From assembly GCA_937625935.1 (NCBI GenBank), contig OW569361.1, positions 1 to 64,000 of the forward strand: 64,000 bases of DNA, written 5' to 3'. Made by a program: the position numbers and the translations under genes. Below are positions 19,701 through 30,601 of the stretch, one piece after another. The notes under the pieces were generated by a model. That model was not told the DNA's origin. It did no database searches and saw only the letters and a list, made by a program, of their open reading frames with translations. This DNA is from Tetramitus jugosus (Eukaryota > Heterolobosea > Eutetramitea > Acrasida > Vahlkampfiidae). The stretch's first letter is position 1. Every line of letters starts with the position of its first letter.

Positions 19701-22700
19701 TCTTTGTTCAACTTCTGCTCGGCAGAAGTTCCTATAATAGGTGTGAAAAATAGAGTCACCATGTGCTGCAAGACTGAATCCACATGAGCAACGAGTCCAA
19801 TTCCCGAAGTTTCAATCGTATTCCATATCGACTGCATGGCACCTAATTGAGTGATGGTTGACTGCGATTTAGACATTGCAAGCAAGTATGAAATAGTTTG
19901 TGGCAGGTGATTTCTAGAATTGAGAGATCCTAATGCCTTGTTCACATCACCAAACGCAAGAGCATAACCAGATTTGGCAGGTCCCTCTTTGATGATTTTT
20001 GATGCACATCTTTTAAGAATGTCTTCCATAATTGCGGTACCAAGCAAATCCGCAAGAAGTGCAATCGCATAGGAAGCACCTCTTCTGATCGTCAATGATT
20101 CATGGCCAATTCCAGCATTCAAAATATTATTAATATTTGTGTAGTATGTCTTATCTGCTTCATCAGATTGCGCCTGTTTTTTCTTAATTTGACTCAAGAT
20201 GCAATACAAACTAGCAACGACGTTACTAAACACTATGTTGCTGAGCTTTTCGTCGTCTGGAGTGTCGTAGGTTGTCTTGATGTGTCCAATAAAGTATTCA
20301 ATGATCTGATTCTTGGATTGAGGCTTATGATATGTGAACAATACACCCAGCAACTTGATAGCAGAATCGACCAAGCGAACATTGAGTGACAAAGGCTTTT
20401 CAAAGAACGACTCATTCGAAGTATCTAGTACACAGGATGAATCCGGTTCAACTGTAAATTCTTGGAACTGTGAATGCTCTTGAGTGAAAAAGTACCGTTG
20501 TCCGTTTTTGGAGAAGAAGCGCATCTTTTCCTCAATCAACACATCGAACAAGTCAGGAGCAAACATTTCATTCTCTTGACCCTTGTCTGCATTACCTAAC
20601 ACTAGTGTGTGCAACAATGAAGTTTCTACTCCGTTGTGAGTTCCATCAATTTCAGCAAATGCCAATTTTGTTACAAAATTGACAACATTCTTCTGCTGTG
20701 GCTTTTCAAAAATGTTTGGTGGCAACTTGCGCACCATTTCAAATAAATAGAGTTTCAATAAATTAATCGAAAATAGAGAGGAGGAAGAAGCAGGCTTGTA
20801 GTGTGATGGAAGTGTCGACAGTAGTTTGATCATATTGGCAAAGTAATTGTAGATTCGACTTTTCATGTCGGACGTCATTAGCGATGAACATGAACTCATG
20901 AACATGTTAAGCGATAAGATAGATGCTGCCTTCGCTCGCAAGGTACTCGCCACCAGCTCATCATCAGCTGGCAACTTTGTGATTACTTTAGCTCCCATCG
21001 ATTGATCCCACAGGTCGATGATTTTTTCGAGGTTAATCTTAACCCAATGATCACTTAATGACAAAATCGCACACACGAGAATCCATCGTGCCTCTTGTCT
21101 TCTCATATTAACATAGCTCGACATTGTTGCATTGTGTTGTCCCAATAGAACAGCAGTATCGAGAACAGCAGAACATAGCACATGAGAAACTGCTAAATCA
21201 TGTCTGGTTGAAATAAATATTAATGCTGCCAAAGAGTTTGAGTGTCCATGCAGAGAGTTAGCGAATTGATGTTGTTCCTGTGGATTCGTACACATGGCCA
21301 GCTCTGCGTGATCCATTTGTACCATATTCATGAGAGCGCTAATCAATGAGGTTGTGTGAGTCGGAATCGCTGCAGCAAGCGTACGTGTACACAATGCACC
21401 AGCATATCTCACATAATCACTCGAGTGACGCAAGCAAATCAGAATAGCTTCTAATACTTGATCACGAATAATCTCAACAATTTCTCCAAGAACATTAATG
21501 AGAGCAGCAATCTCTCTGATCAAACACATCATTGCATACTGATTGGATGAATATCTCTCGAGAATTCTAATGAGCTCTCTCAGTGTAGTCATTCTACCTG
21601 ATTCGTCCAATCTATTTACAATACCCATTCTGAGCATTTGACCCACATACATTTGGGCCTGTAATAAATCACTAGATGTGACATATGCTTTCACATTACC
21701 CAACAGACCAATCAAATTGCTGACAATTAGTTCAATATTCTCTTCAATAGTTTCATTCGAGCATTGACTGAGGAAATGTATCACAGAAGTACATATGGAT
21801 TCTCTCAAGTGCTTAGAAGCGCCCACTGTACGAAAAAACAACCAAAAACATGATGTTTGTCATTAGCACATGCGAACAAAATTATACAAATCATGAATTG
21901 CGCATCACAATACACACCTTTTGAAAATGGATTGGTCAATATAATGAGAGAGAACCCACAAGTGAAAATACGAGTCGACGAATTCTTCTTTGTCACTTCA
22001 GCAATCATATTATCTGGTGTAATAACTCTGTACAATGCTTCACCAGTAGCCGATCCAAAAGCAGTCTTCACACCAGAATCAGAATCGTCCATTGACTTTG
22101 CACAAAATGCCAAAAAGATGTCAAATTGTTTGTTTTGTGTCAATGGTGGGTTGAGTCTTGAAGCAATCGCCATGCATAATTCACCTGCTTCCTGTCGCAC
22201 TTCATTCGCTCTTTCGACTTGTCCTCTCTGCGCCATCTTTAAAAACTCTGCCCAATCAGCGATAATACTCTTGTTGTAACGTGCGTAGGCACTTGTGACC
22301 GATAAGACTGCAACCTTGATTCCATCACTGTAAATCTTCCATAATTTGACTAGTGTAGGCAATAGAGTGGAAAATGGTGGCATGAGGTGACAGGCCACGG
22401 AAGCTAACGTTGCAATCGCATACATCAAACCACTTTAAACACAATCAAACAAAATTAAAATTCAAAGTTTAAATGTTTTCGCTCTCCTCCAAAAAAAACA
22501 CAAGCACACACATCAGGTGCAAAGCTAAACAACAACAACAACATCAAAAACAACATACATAATTTGAGGATAACCTGAAGCATCTCTTACAGTGTTCGTC
22601 TGTGCATCCAATGCATTAATCAATCTTGATGCTGCCTTTGTAACCATTTGACTATTGATTTGATACAGTTTTTTCATACTTTGATGAATGGCTCTTCGAA

Positions 22701-23133
22701 TCGTTAACACATCAACAGGAGTCACAAAAGTAGAAAGTAACGCCTTGAACAATGCTGTTTCCACCTTGTTCACATCCACTGTTCCTGATGATGACGATGA
22801 TGATGATTTTGTTGTGGATAAAAAATGATTCAAATGATCATCCAATGATGTCAATAAAACCAACGCCTTCTTATTCACATCGTGTCTCGTAATGGTAGAA
22901 CCATGTTTCTTCTTATCAATTCCCTTTGAAAATTCATCAATCATTCGAATCAATGAATCAGAAGCTGCATTGGCACTAGAGTGTTCTTGAGATGATGTGC
23001 TCATGATCCATTTGGTCATTGAATCATTACTACTTGTTGTTGTTGTTGGTGATGATGATGATGATGATGATGCATTGTTGGTACTAGTGCGTACTCCTCT
23101 GATGGAGGATGATGGTACATTTGTGTTTGACAT
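16730..23133 (-). CDS. HEATR5: HEATR5/Laa1-like HEAT-repeat protein
   Basis: Three exons (23133-22559, 22432-21918, 21825-16730) join in frame through GTATGT and GTGTGT donors and give 2061 residues. This is close to the 2070 or so of animal HEATR5B. Most of the protein is alpha-helical HEAT repeats. The block GYALAFGDVNKALGSLNSRN followed by LPQTISYLLAMSKS matches the conserved central segment of HEATR5 proteins, and ASGYPQIIGLMYAIATLAS lies across the first splice junction. HEATR5/Laa1 binds the AP-1 clathrin adaptor and aftiphilin-type partners and supports trafficking between trans-Golgi and endosomes. The N-terminal 60 residues are Ser/Thr-rich. The large size and the match in length support one gene, not several. 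Confidence 0.8.
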
Positions 23134-23377
23134 GATGATGCTTTTTTTGCAAATGACAGGTCAATAAAGAAAAATAAGAACGCCAATAATCAATCTATTA
23201 TCTTGAAATTGTTGGTGTTATTGTTATTGTTGTTGTTGCTGTGACCTTATTTTGTTTTTTGATTATCGCTCGATTTTCTTGGTGGCGGATATTCGGTGAT
23301 ATTTTTCTTTTTCGAGACAACAACAGCAACAGAACAGAACAACAACAAATGCTTACCAGAGAGTGTCATTGCCGCAC
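23134..23377. promoter_or_regulatory. Divergent promoter region, HEATR5 / small membrane protein
   Basis: This 244-base interval separates two divergently oriented starts. It contains runs of (TTG)n and (CAA)n and poly-A/T tracts but no motif that can be named. Confidence 0.4.
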
Positions 23378-23953
23378 ATGAGTCGACCATCACCACCAAC
23401 ACCAACATCGCCAACAATAGACGATGATCCAACATTGACAAGACAACAACATCGTAAAGTTCGTTTCAATCAACTACCCTCCAGCATCCCACTTCTCAAC
23501 AACAACATTGATCAACAACAACAAAAGAACAAAAAGAACAAGAATGATATTGATGATGATGAACAACCTGAGAATTGGTCATTTCAAAAAATGAACAGTC
23601 AAACGATCAAAGTCATCTGGAAATGGATATGGTTCCTCGGTGCAGGAACTCTGAGTTTTCTCTTTCTGAGATCCAGTCTCATTCGTTGGATATTCAATCT
23701 GTTTGGTCGTCATCATCGACGGAAACAACAACAACAAAAGCTTGGAGATGAGACAACAAGCACAACAACAAAAACATCGTCGTCATTGATTGATGATTTA
23801 TTTGAGAGTCCATTCTTGGATGATAATGAGGAATTGAGGTTGAGACCAGTGTCTGTCAACACGTATGTCTATGTTATGCCTACTCACCAGAATGAAGATG
23901 GAATATTTGTGAAGCTGTTGATTGAGAACACGTCGGAACTTGCCACAGAATAA
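23378..23953 (+). CDS. Single-pass membrane protein, unknown
   Basis: The first ATG in frame is at 23378 and gives 191 residues. The first 75 residues are hydrophilic with Pro/Thr and Gln/Asn/Lys tracts. One strongly hydrophobic stretch (about VIWKWIWFLGAGTLSFLFL) forms a membrane segment, followed by a second amphipathic patch and a basic region. The tail is acidic with a short conserved-looking segment (VNTYVYVMPTHQNEDG). No family was recognised. The codon pattern is like that of its neighbours and the gene shares a promoter region with HEATR5, so it is probably real. Confidence 0.55.
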   Translation: MSRPSPPTPTSPTIDDDPTLTRQQHRKVRFNQLPSSIPLLNNNIDQQQQKNKKNKNDIDDDEQPENWSFQKMNSQTIKVIWKWIWFLGAGTLSFLFLRSSLIRWIFNLFGRHHRRKQQQQKLGDETTSTTTKTSSSLIDDLFESPFLDDNEELRLRPVSVNTYVYVMPTHQNEDGIFVKLLIENTSELATE

Positions 23954-24074
23954 GCTATCATCACTGATGATGATTATTACCACACATGTCTCCAATAATG
24001 GACAATAAATTTCCTCTCATGAATGACACTGTTATGATCACCACATCATTGCTCTCATCCAAAAAAACTGCATG

Positions 24075-24231
24075 TTACAAATGCTTGTACAACAATAAAT
24101 TGATTGCTGTGATCAAGCATGCCAGAGCTACGACATAGTGCAACCGAATTCCAATCACTGAAGCTTTGAAAAATATGCCAAAGAAGCCCTTCTTTCGATT
24201 TTCCATGAAACCTCGGATTCGTGGCACATAT
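24075..24231 (-). CDS. Last exon of a small membrane protein (COX6c-like size)
   Basis: The frame ending at TAA 24075-24077 gives about 51 residues. A basic start (RGFMENRKKGFFGIFFKA) precedes one membrane segment and ends LYKHL. It is preceded by a pyrimidine-rich ...TATTTCAG, a good 3' splice site. The layout of a basic N-terminus, a single membrane span and a short tail is what small respiratory-complex subunits such as cytochrome oxidase 6c look like, but no residue-level match is claimed. The first exon is uncertain. An ATG at about 24421 followed by GTACGT is the best-looking donor but leaves the wrong phase; a donor four bases on restores it. The 316 bases 24232-24547 are probably this intron and 5' region. 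Confidence 0.35.
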
Positions 24232-24547
24232 CTGAAATAGGCACACGAACAAACAAATAACAAGAGGAAGCTCAAAATTCCTTCACTTGAAAATACTGAA
24301 TGAAATGAAATGAGATGAGATATGATGCGACATTCGTTTGGTCACATAGGGTGAGTATGGATGTTTGATGATGATGGATCACACAAGACGACGAGGAAAC
24401 AAACAACGTACCATTTGTCATTGTTATTTTTGTTTTTGTGCCGCACAGAGGACAAAAGAAATTATTCGAGCGTTTCCGTCTGTTCGCTCTACGGAAAAAA
24501 CAACACCTGATAATGCATCCATAGCATAGCATGCATTTATTGGTTGC

Positions 24548-26719
24548 TTATTCTCCCAAGAAGCTTCTGACCATGCGTGAAACTTTCTTTCCAAACGGCT
24601 CTGGAAAATGTGTTCTGTAACCTTGGATCTGAACAGAGCCAATGATTGCCATGCCGTCAAACGAAAGTCGAAGATATTTCGACTGATAGTCCATGAGTTT
24701 TAGATTGGGGACTTGGAGCATTTTACATACTTGCTTTGTGGATCGCTCCGTAACTGGTTTTCTTTCATAAATGTCATCCCACGTGTTCGACTTGGAATTG
24801 AAGATTGCAATTCGTGCAATGCTATCCGGATCACCCATCTCACAAACCTTTATGCCAGTGATAAACATGGGGAAATCATATTCCAGCTCGATGAATGTAT
24901 CATTTGGTTTCTCTGATGCCCAATATTTACCTCTTTCACCCACACTAGGAGGATAGTTTGTCATTTTTCCAACAAGACTCTCTGTCCTCTCAGCATTACT
25001 TGCTTTGGAAACGGCATGTACATACTGTTGAACTCTCTGAGCTCCATTCATGAATGCAAACTGGAGTTCCGGTACAAGCTCTATCATACTATTTTTCAAC
25101 TCTTGGCTCAAATCATTCTCAAGCACTCGAGTCAGCGTGTCGTTAGGTACTTCGAGCAGAAATTGGCAACACATGGACATAATTTCAACGACAGATGCAT
25201 CATAAGCCATATTTAACAAGTCTACGACATTGTTCTCGTCAATTCCCTCCTTGATCAAGGACAATACAGGCTCCTCAAAATCTTCCAACAAATATTGTCT
25301 GCCGCTCATCAGTAAATGGATGGCATTATCTACAGATACCTGCAATTCCCCACTGTAAATAAAGTTGAGCAACAGTTGAAATGTTTCTGCATCAATATCA
25401 TCCAGCGTGACTTGTTGTACATCTTCTGTTGAATGAAGAGAAGTATTGTTGTTGTCAGATTGAACTCCCCACCTCATTAGTAAGGCATGAAAATAAGCAC
25501 TCCGAGTACATAGTATCGCCTTATGAGCATAAATTTCTGTCAAGAGCTCGGAGTCATTAGATTCGATTGATTCTTGATCGAATTCTCTCGATTGACGAAC
25601 AATGAAACAAACATCTGGCGCACTGTCGCGCGCGTCTGTATTTGCATCTTTAAGTGCTCTCATCATGTCATCTGGCAAAGTCACTGGAATTGACATATCA
25701 ATTTGAGAATAGTTTGGATACTGCTCCGATTCATCGAGATGAGGTCGTCTATACCTATTGAACATTTCACATACTTGCTTCAACCGGCTCATGTTGTATT
25801 GAATAGACACCGGATACAATTGGTCCAACACGTGAGTGACACTCTGGTTATCAAGTATGGATATCTCGTCACAATAAATAAAGTACAAGAGAGTGTATAG
25901 AGCCGATGGATGAATATGATTGAGGAGTCTGGTGTCATGTCCTTCTTGCTGTCTCTTCATATCCCTGTACAAATCAGGACATCTATACTTTAGAATCACA
26001 GAGTGTAAATGATAGTTGACTCCAGATTCAGAATCTGCCTGTTCATGATCGATTTTACGAATCTTCTTTTCACCACTTGGGTGATAGTAATGTACAAACG
26101 TAAAATCAGAGAATGGAACAATGTGCTCTTCCTGCGTCCCACTATTGCGATGGTGATTGAACAAAGAAGAATAATGATTCTTCAATGTTTGTGTAAGTAC
26201 ACGAGGTAGAGTACCATGTAACTGAACAGCATCAATCTCTGACCAACTCACATTCAATCTTGTGTCCAAAAGAATCATCACATGTTGAGTCACATAACCA
26301 GTCTGACCTGCCAAAAGAACGTCCCTATTATTGTCATCATTTGTAGGATGAGTGCTCTTGTAGGACAATGAGGGACAAAATATTCTGGACAAGGCAGGCA
26401 GTGACTTCTGATGTGGATCTCCATCGTACAAAACATCGTACTCATTACTTGGACTGCGACACATGATGCGCACGACTGCACCTGGATTATAGGTCTCATA
26501 AATAGACAGTGACCGAACGAAAACAGGCTTTTCAAACTCTAGCTCCAAGTATTCGTCGCAACCTGAAGACCTTGCTGGTGCCCAGGCCGTATATAAATCT
26601 CCATAGTTTGGATAGGTGTTCGAAGGTCCAATGACGTTCGTGGCAGGCCAAGTGCCAGATGAAGGTGCAGAATACTCTGAGCTGAATGAGAGAACTGAAC
26701 TAACCCACTGAGAATACAT
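24548..26719 (-). CDS. Double BTB/POZ protein flanked by two discoidin-like domains
   Basis: This 723-residue single frame begins with a discoidin-like beta-sandwich (about 1-170). Its YGDLYTAWAPARSSGCDEYL and SIYETYNPGAVVRI resemble the non-catalytic domain seen in FBXL4. A first, partial BTB-like unit follows (about 205-300, SALYTLLYFIYCDEI). A complete BTB comes next (about 365-475), with IYAHKAILCTRSAYFHALL and QLLLNFIYSGEL, then a BACK-like helical stretch. A second copy of the discoidin-like domain closes the protein (about 590-715), with YWASEKPNDTFIELEYD and ITGIKVCEMGDPDSIARI. BTB proteins usually bridge Cullin-3 ligases and substrates. The symmetrical ends suggest a duplicated ligand-binding domain. 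Domain calls are by motif only. Confidence 0.72.
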   Translation of the reverse strand: MYSQWVSSVLSFSSEYSAPSSGTWPATNVIGPSNTYPNYGDLYTAWAPARSSGCDEYLELEFEKPVFVRSLSIYETYNPGAVVRIMCRSPSNEYDVLYDGDPHQKSLPALSRIFCPSLSYKSTHPTNDDNNRDVLLAGQTGYVTQHVMILLDTRLNVSWSEIDAVQLHGTLPRVLTQTLKNHYSSLFNHHRNSGTQEEHIVPFSDFTFVHYYHPSGEKKIRKIDHEQADSESGVNYHLHSVILKYRCPDLYRDMKRQQEGHDTRLLNHIHPSALYTLLYFIYCDEISILDNQSVTHVLDQLYPVSIQYNMSRLKQVCEMFNRYRRPHLDESEQYPNYSQIDMSIPVTLPDDMMRALKDANTDARDSAPDVCFIVRQSREFDQESIESNDSELLTEIYAHKAILCTRSAYFHALLMRWGVQSDNNNTSLHSTEDVQQVTLDDIDAETFQLLLNFIYSGELQVSVDNAIHLLMSGRQYLLEDFEEPVLSLIKEGIDENNVVDLLNMAYDASVVEIMSMCCQFLLEVPNDTLTRVLENDLSQELKNSMIELVPELQFAFMNGAQRVQQYVHAVSKASNAERTESLVGKMTNYPPSVGERGKYWASEKPNDTFIELEYDFPMFITGIKVCEMGDPDSIARIAIFNSKSNTWDDIYERKPVTERSTKQVCKMLQVPNLKLMDYQSKYLRLSFDGMAIIGSVQIQGYRTHFPEPFGKKVSRMVRSFLGE

Positions 26720-27381
26720 GTTATGTGCTGTGTTCCTTCTTTGATTGTTTGGAACTTGCGCCAGGTTTTTTTACATCCACCTCCGCTAGAGTTCTCATCT
26801 GGAACAACGAACTGAAACTGCGACTTCCATGACAAGTTCTCTGATCAGTCAGCGAGGAGCACAAGTGAAATGCAACCTTATTCTCTCGCAAGCTCAATAA
26901 CAGGCGTTCTGATTTTGAGGTTGAAGCTTTTGGTCGAGCTGAAATTCGCGGGAAAAACTAGGCAGGAACAGAAAAAGCCATCTGTGACCTATTATCAGAC
27001 AACCACGAAAACAAACCAACAACCCATCGACAATAGGGATGAGATCATCAGTGGGCAGATCTGGCAAAACCAGGGGCCAAACACCCGTCGTGCCAAAAAC
27101 AAGTGAGAGAGATCAAACAAACAACAGAGTCAGGCTCAGAAAAAAGTTCGACACCGAGGTGAAGGGCAATCCCAATGAAGAAGCGACAGACAAAAGTAAG
27201 ATCACACCATGTGCTAGCGGCCTAACGAACAAAGACCTTGAGCGACAATTGTTCAGGAGAGAGAAACGGTTGATGTGCGAAGCAAAACACAGATCTTATG
27301 GGTGGTCCATTCGAAGCGGAGACACAAACACGAAGAAGCCATACAAGAAAGAGAGGCAACAACAAACGAACACGTGTACCA
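26720..27381. other. Intergenic region before the cupin gene
   Basis: These roughly 660 bases lie between two divergent starts, so both promoters are here. A plus-strand frame at 27039-27524 is rich in Lys/Arg/Thr with no domain and overlaps the cupin signal exon; it is not called. No RNA gene or repeat was recognised. Confidence 0.4.
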
Positions 27382-28244
27382 TGAGTCTTGCTTCATTCAC
27401 CCTTCTCGTTATTGTGGCCGCCGCCATTGCCGTCCAATACTTGCGCATGCAACATGCATCTGTATGTTTGATCTCACTCACCTCCTTTGTTCAGCAAACT
27501 GTTTATCTACATCTCATCTTGTGAACCAACTAATCCATTCCACTTTTTACTATTTTAATATTATGAAACAAACAAACAAAACACACACATACACACACAT
27601 AGATTTCAGCAGTCGGTAGAACAACCATCAGTGGATCTCACAATCTCACACTATTCACTCAAGATGGCAAATACATTGAAGATGTTTCGATTATTGAGAG
27701 AGATCCACACGCACTCGGTCATTCTCTCGTTTTGGAAATGTGCTTGTTTGGTAAGGGACCATGCAGCAACTCACCTGCGAATCCTTCACCTCTCGAACGA
27801 TCCTGCACACCCTTTTATCACTATCATTTGAATCAGAACAAGACAATTACGGTGATTGAAGGTGTCATGGGTTATTTTTTGAATGATAAGACACAAAAGC
27901 GTGTGGCCAAGAGAGGTCAAACCGTCACGTTTCCAGCAATGTCTGCTCACACGTTTTGGAGTGAATCAACCAATGATGATTTGTTGATTAGAGTGCGTAT
28001 GAATCCTCCACTCAAGACTGCACCTTATTTTGAGAACATTATTGGTTTGAAGAAGGACGCGCCAAACGATTGGCTCAATCTCTTGTACACGAGCTTGGAG
28101 AGTGAAGTCTATTTGGGTGAGTTGTCCATTATGATGAACAGAGCTCTGGCAGTCGTTGTGGAAATATTGGCCAAGTTGACTGGAAAGAAGGCATACTACA
28201 AGGAATATACCACTGGTGCAGTTCCTTCTGGATACGAATACTAA
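27382..28244 (+). CDS. Secreted cupin-fold protein
   Basis: A short first exon (27382-27466) encodes a signal-anchor-like peptide, MSLASFTLLVIVAAAIAVQY. The second exon (27610-28244) encodes a cupin barrel. The total is 239 residues. The metal-binding cupin motifs are PFYHYHLNQNKTITVIEG (His-x-His and the distal Glu) and PAMSAHTFWSE (second-motif His). The first donor at 27467 is GTTTGA, chosen only because it keeps phase; the better-looking GTATGT four bases earlier does not. No oligomer or substrate can be read off. Small secreted cupins include germin-like oxidases and sugar-binding proteins. Confidence is high for the fold and lower for the 5' model. Confidence 0.6.
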
Positions 28245-28350
28245 TTCAGCTGGTGAGTTGTATCATCGTTTTTGGCGCAATTTTTTTTCAGGAGGAGAAA
28301 TAAAAAAACTCCGTCGAGATCAAACAACAAAAAACAATCTTCTGTTCAAA

Positions 28351-28754
28351 ATGATTCAATTTGTGAATTCAATCTTGTTGCGTGTGGAAGATGCTGTGAT
28401 TGACTTGTTTTACAACATGGATGATAATGAGTCATTCCGTACTGATAAGCACCGACCCGAATTTAGAAGAACGCTGAACTGGGTGTTTCCCATGATTCTC
28501 TCCTTTGTTTTCCAATCTTCAATCAGCAAATGTATGACATCTTTTTTTTTGATCTTGATCATTCCAGATGATCTGTAAGTGTTCATGTGTCACAGACATG
28601 CAGTAGTAGCTCACATGTTGTTTGATGTTACTTGTTGTTAGTTCTTTGGAACAGATATCCAAATGCTGTTGAATATAGACTGTATGAAGCAGCAGCACCA
28701 CAACCAAGTTTTCTATCGAGAATGGTGAGCAAGATCACTGGAAGAGGAAATTAA
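28351..28754 (+). CDS. Small protein of unknown function, two exons
   Basis: Exons 28351-28574 and 28655-28754 join in frame (donor GTAAGT, acceptor ACAG) and give 107 residues. The N-terminal half is mixed-charge helical, and a hydrophobic stretch near residues 46-72 could cross a membrane. The tail is YPNAVEYRLYEAAAPQ and then a basic end. A further split is possible because 28532-28567 begins GTATGA and ends CCAG. It is 36 bases long and divisible by three, so both forms stay in frame. At 36 bases it would be far shorter than other introns here, so the simpler model is preferred. No family was recognised. Confidence 0.45.
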
Positions 28755-28839
28755 AAAAGTAGAAGAATGATGCTGATGATGATGATGATGATGAGATGAC
28801 CAGGTTGGCGAACGAGATCGATGGATCTGTCTCTACCTA

Positions 28840-30432
28840 CTACTTGATAAGAAACATGTCTCGTATTTTTGATAATCTGAGAGCAAGAGCTTGTTCATCT
28901 TGATAAACGTGTAATTTGTGTGCCATTTGATCCAGTGCAGCCAACACTCTTCTTCTTGGTGCCATATTATTGTTGTTGTTGTTATTTTGTTGAGCATTCA
29001 GTGTGAATTCATTCAACAGAATGGCAGAATTGATTTTGCTTTGTTGTGCAATTTGTTTGTTGGATTCACTGTTCAGAATGCACTCGTAGTCTTCTCTGGA
29101 CATTGTTAACAATTCGTACAACTTTTGAATGTATTCATTGTATAATTGCGATTCGTCTGTGTCTTCTGGAGCGCTTTCCCGGTCTCTGTTCAAAACTGTT
29201 TGAAACAAATGATTTACATCGAGCCACATGTAGTGTGGTGGTGGATGAGTTTCGTTTCGACCGTCTGGTACTCTTCTGAACCATGAATATTGCTTCTTTG
29301 CATAATTTCTCGTCACAGTCTTGAACTCCTGCAGAAACTCAAGGAATGCTTTGGTTAACCATTCTTCTGACAAACTACCTAGTACGTTCATCTGTTGTTG
29401 ACACTGTTGAATAAATGATATGGCCTGTTTATATCCGATAGCACTGTACGGAACAGTATTTTTGGTGAGCAGGCCTCTCTGTAGCAAGTCAAACGTCTCC
29501 TCAATCAGTCCACTCTCAATTAACCTTTCACATCTCAATCCAATATAATCATACAAGTAAAATCTATCAACATAGAGAACAATACATCTGACATCATACT
29601 CTGTGTCTGTCCCAAACACTGGATCTAAATTTGGTTCAATGGCACTACTGTCATTTTCATCTGCATGCCATGCACTATTCTCATTTGCTTCATCACCTTT
29701 CTTGGCGTTACTCTGTTGTTGAATCTTCTCAAATGCTCGATAAAGTCTCGTATAATTATTTCGTGTGATTGATCTAGCTAGTTCAGGTGCCTTTGACTCC
29801 AACTCTGCAACCAATTCATCCCATGAAAGACCAGTGTTCTTCCACTGTTGCACATTTTGAATTTTCTGCTCCAATGACAATCTATGGCCACTACCATCGA
29901 CAGCGCTCATCGATGAATTTTGAGTACCCTTAAACAACAACTCATTGTAAAATCCACTGCCACCCACAATCATTGGAATATGATTTCTGCTCGTAATTTC
30001 ATGTGAGAGCTTCTTGACTTGTCGACAGAACCAACCTGCAGAAGCAGCTATATTCGATTCGTAATTATCTCTACCCTCATTATTGCTCTTCTCCCCATTG
30101 TCCTTCTGATCCAGCATCATCATTTGACGAAGATTCACTTGTTCCAATGAAAAACTGTCAATCAAATGATGAGTGACTCCCTGTCTCTGCTCTTCAGTAA
30201 TCTTGTTACTTGCAATGTTGCATTCCTTGTACATTTGCACTGTATCACTGCTAATCACTTCCACAATACTCTCCTCAGCTTCCTTTTTCAAAACACTATG
30301 ATTTTGTTGCTGTTTTTGGATAAACTTTGCAAATTGAATGCTTAGATCAGTCTTACCTGAAGCGGTAGGACCTGCAAGCAATAGAACTCTGGGTTTTGGC
30401 CAGGAGGACAATGCAGATTTCACTGCTTTCAT
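28840..30432 (-). CDS. TRIT1: tRNA dimethylallyltransferase (isopentenyltransferase)
   Basis: The N-terminal P-loop LLLAGPTASGKTDLSIQFA leads a DMAPP:tRNA isopentenyltransferase. VEVISSDTVQMYKECNIASN is the family's SADSxQ-like active-site segment, with GVTHHLIDSFS and later MIVGGSGFYN following. The enzyme adds an isopentenyl group to A37 of tRNAs reading U-starting codons. The protein has 530 residues from the Met at 30432, longer than bacterial MiaA (about 310) because of low-complexity insertions (Asn-rich near the end, acidic in the middle). An in-frame ATG at 30582 would add a basic, hydrophobic lead that could be a mitochondrial signal; dual targeting is known for this family, but the choice is unproven. 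The eukaryotic C-terminal zinc finger was not seen. Confidence 0.85.
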   Translation of the reverse strand: MKAVKSALSSWPKPRVLLLAGPTASGKTDLSIQFAKFIQKQQQNHSVLKKEAEESIVEVISSDTVQMYKECNIASNKITEEQRQGVTHHLIDSFSLEQVNLRQMMMLDQKDNGEKSNNEGRDNYESNIAASAGWFCRQVKKLSHEITSRNHIPMIVGGSGFYNELLFKGTQNSSMSAVDGSGHRLSLEQKIQNVQQWKNTGLSWDELVAELESKAPELARSITRNNYTRLYRAFEKIQQQSNAKKGDEANENSAWHADENDSSAIEPNLDPVFGTDTEYDVRCIVLYVDRFYLYDYIGLRCERLIESGLIEETFDLLQRGLLTKNTVPYSAIGYKQAISFIQQCQQQMNVLGSLSEEWLTKAFLEFLQEFKTVTRNYAKKQYSWFRRVPDGRNETHPPPHYMWLDVNHLFQTVLNRDRESAPEDTDESQLYNEYIQKLYELLTMSREDYECILNSESNKQIAQQSKINSAILLNEFTLNAQQNNNNNNNMAPRRRVLAALDQMAHKLHVYQDEQALALRLSKIRDMFLIK

Positions 30433-30601
30433 TGCTTCTTTTGTTTCTGATTCGAACAAAATGCAAAATTTCGAAAGCTTGTGTTTTTTTCTCCGAAACT
30501 GTTTAGCAACCTGTTGAACAACATTAATACTTACAAGCTTCTGATTGATGAGGTGCAAAAGAAAGAAAAATACTTTACACATTTTTAATCCATTAAGTCG
30601 T

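Noticed and set aside
22780..23060. GATGAT/ATCATC-type triplet runs and other CAA or CAT tracts as regulatory repeats
   Set aside because: They encode Ser, Gln, Asn and Asp runs in proteins or sit in introns, which is common in this genome and needs no further explanation.
27039..27524. A 161-codon plus-strand frame before the cupin gene
   Set aside because: Lys/Arg/Thr-rich with no domain. It overlaps the cupin signal-peptide exon, which is more convincing.
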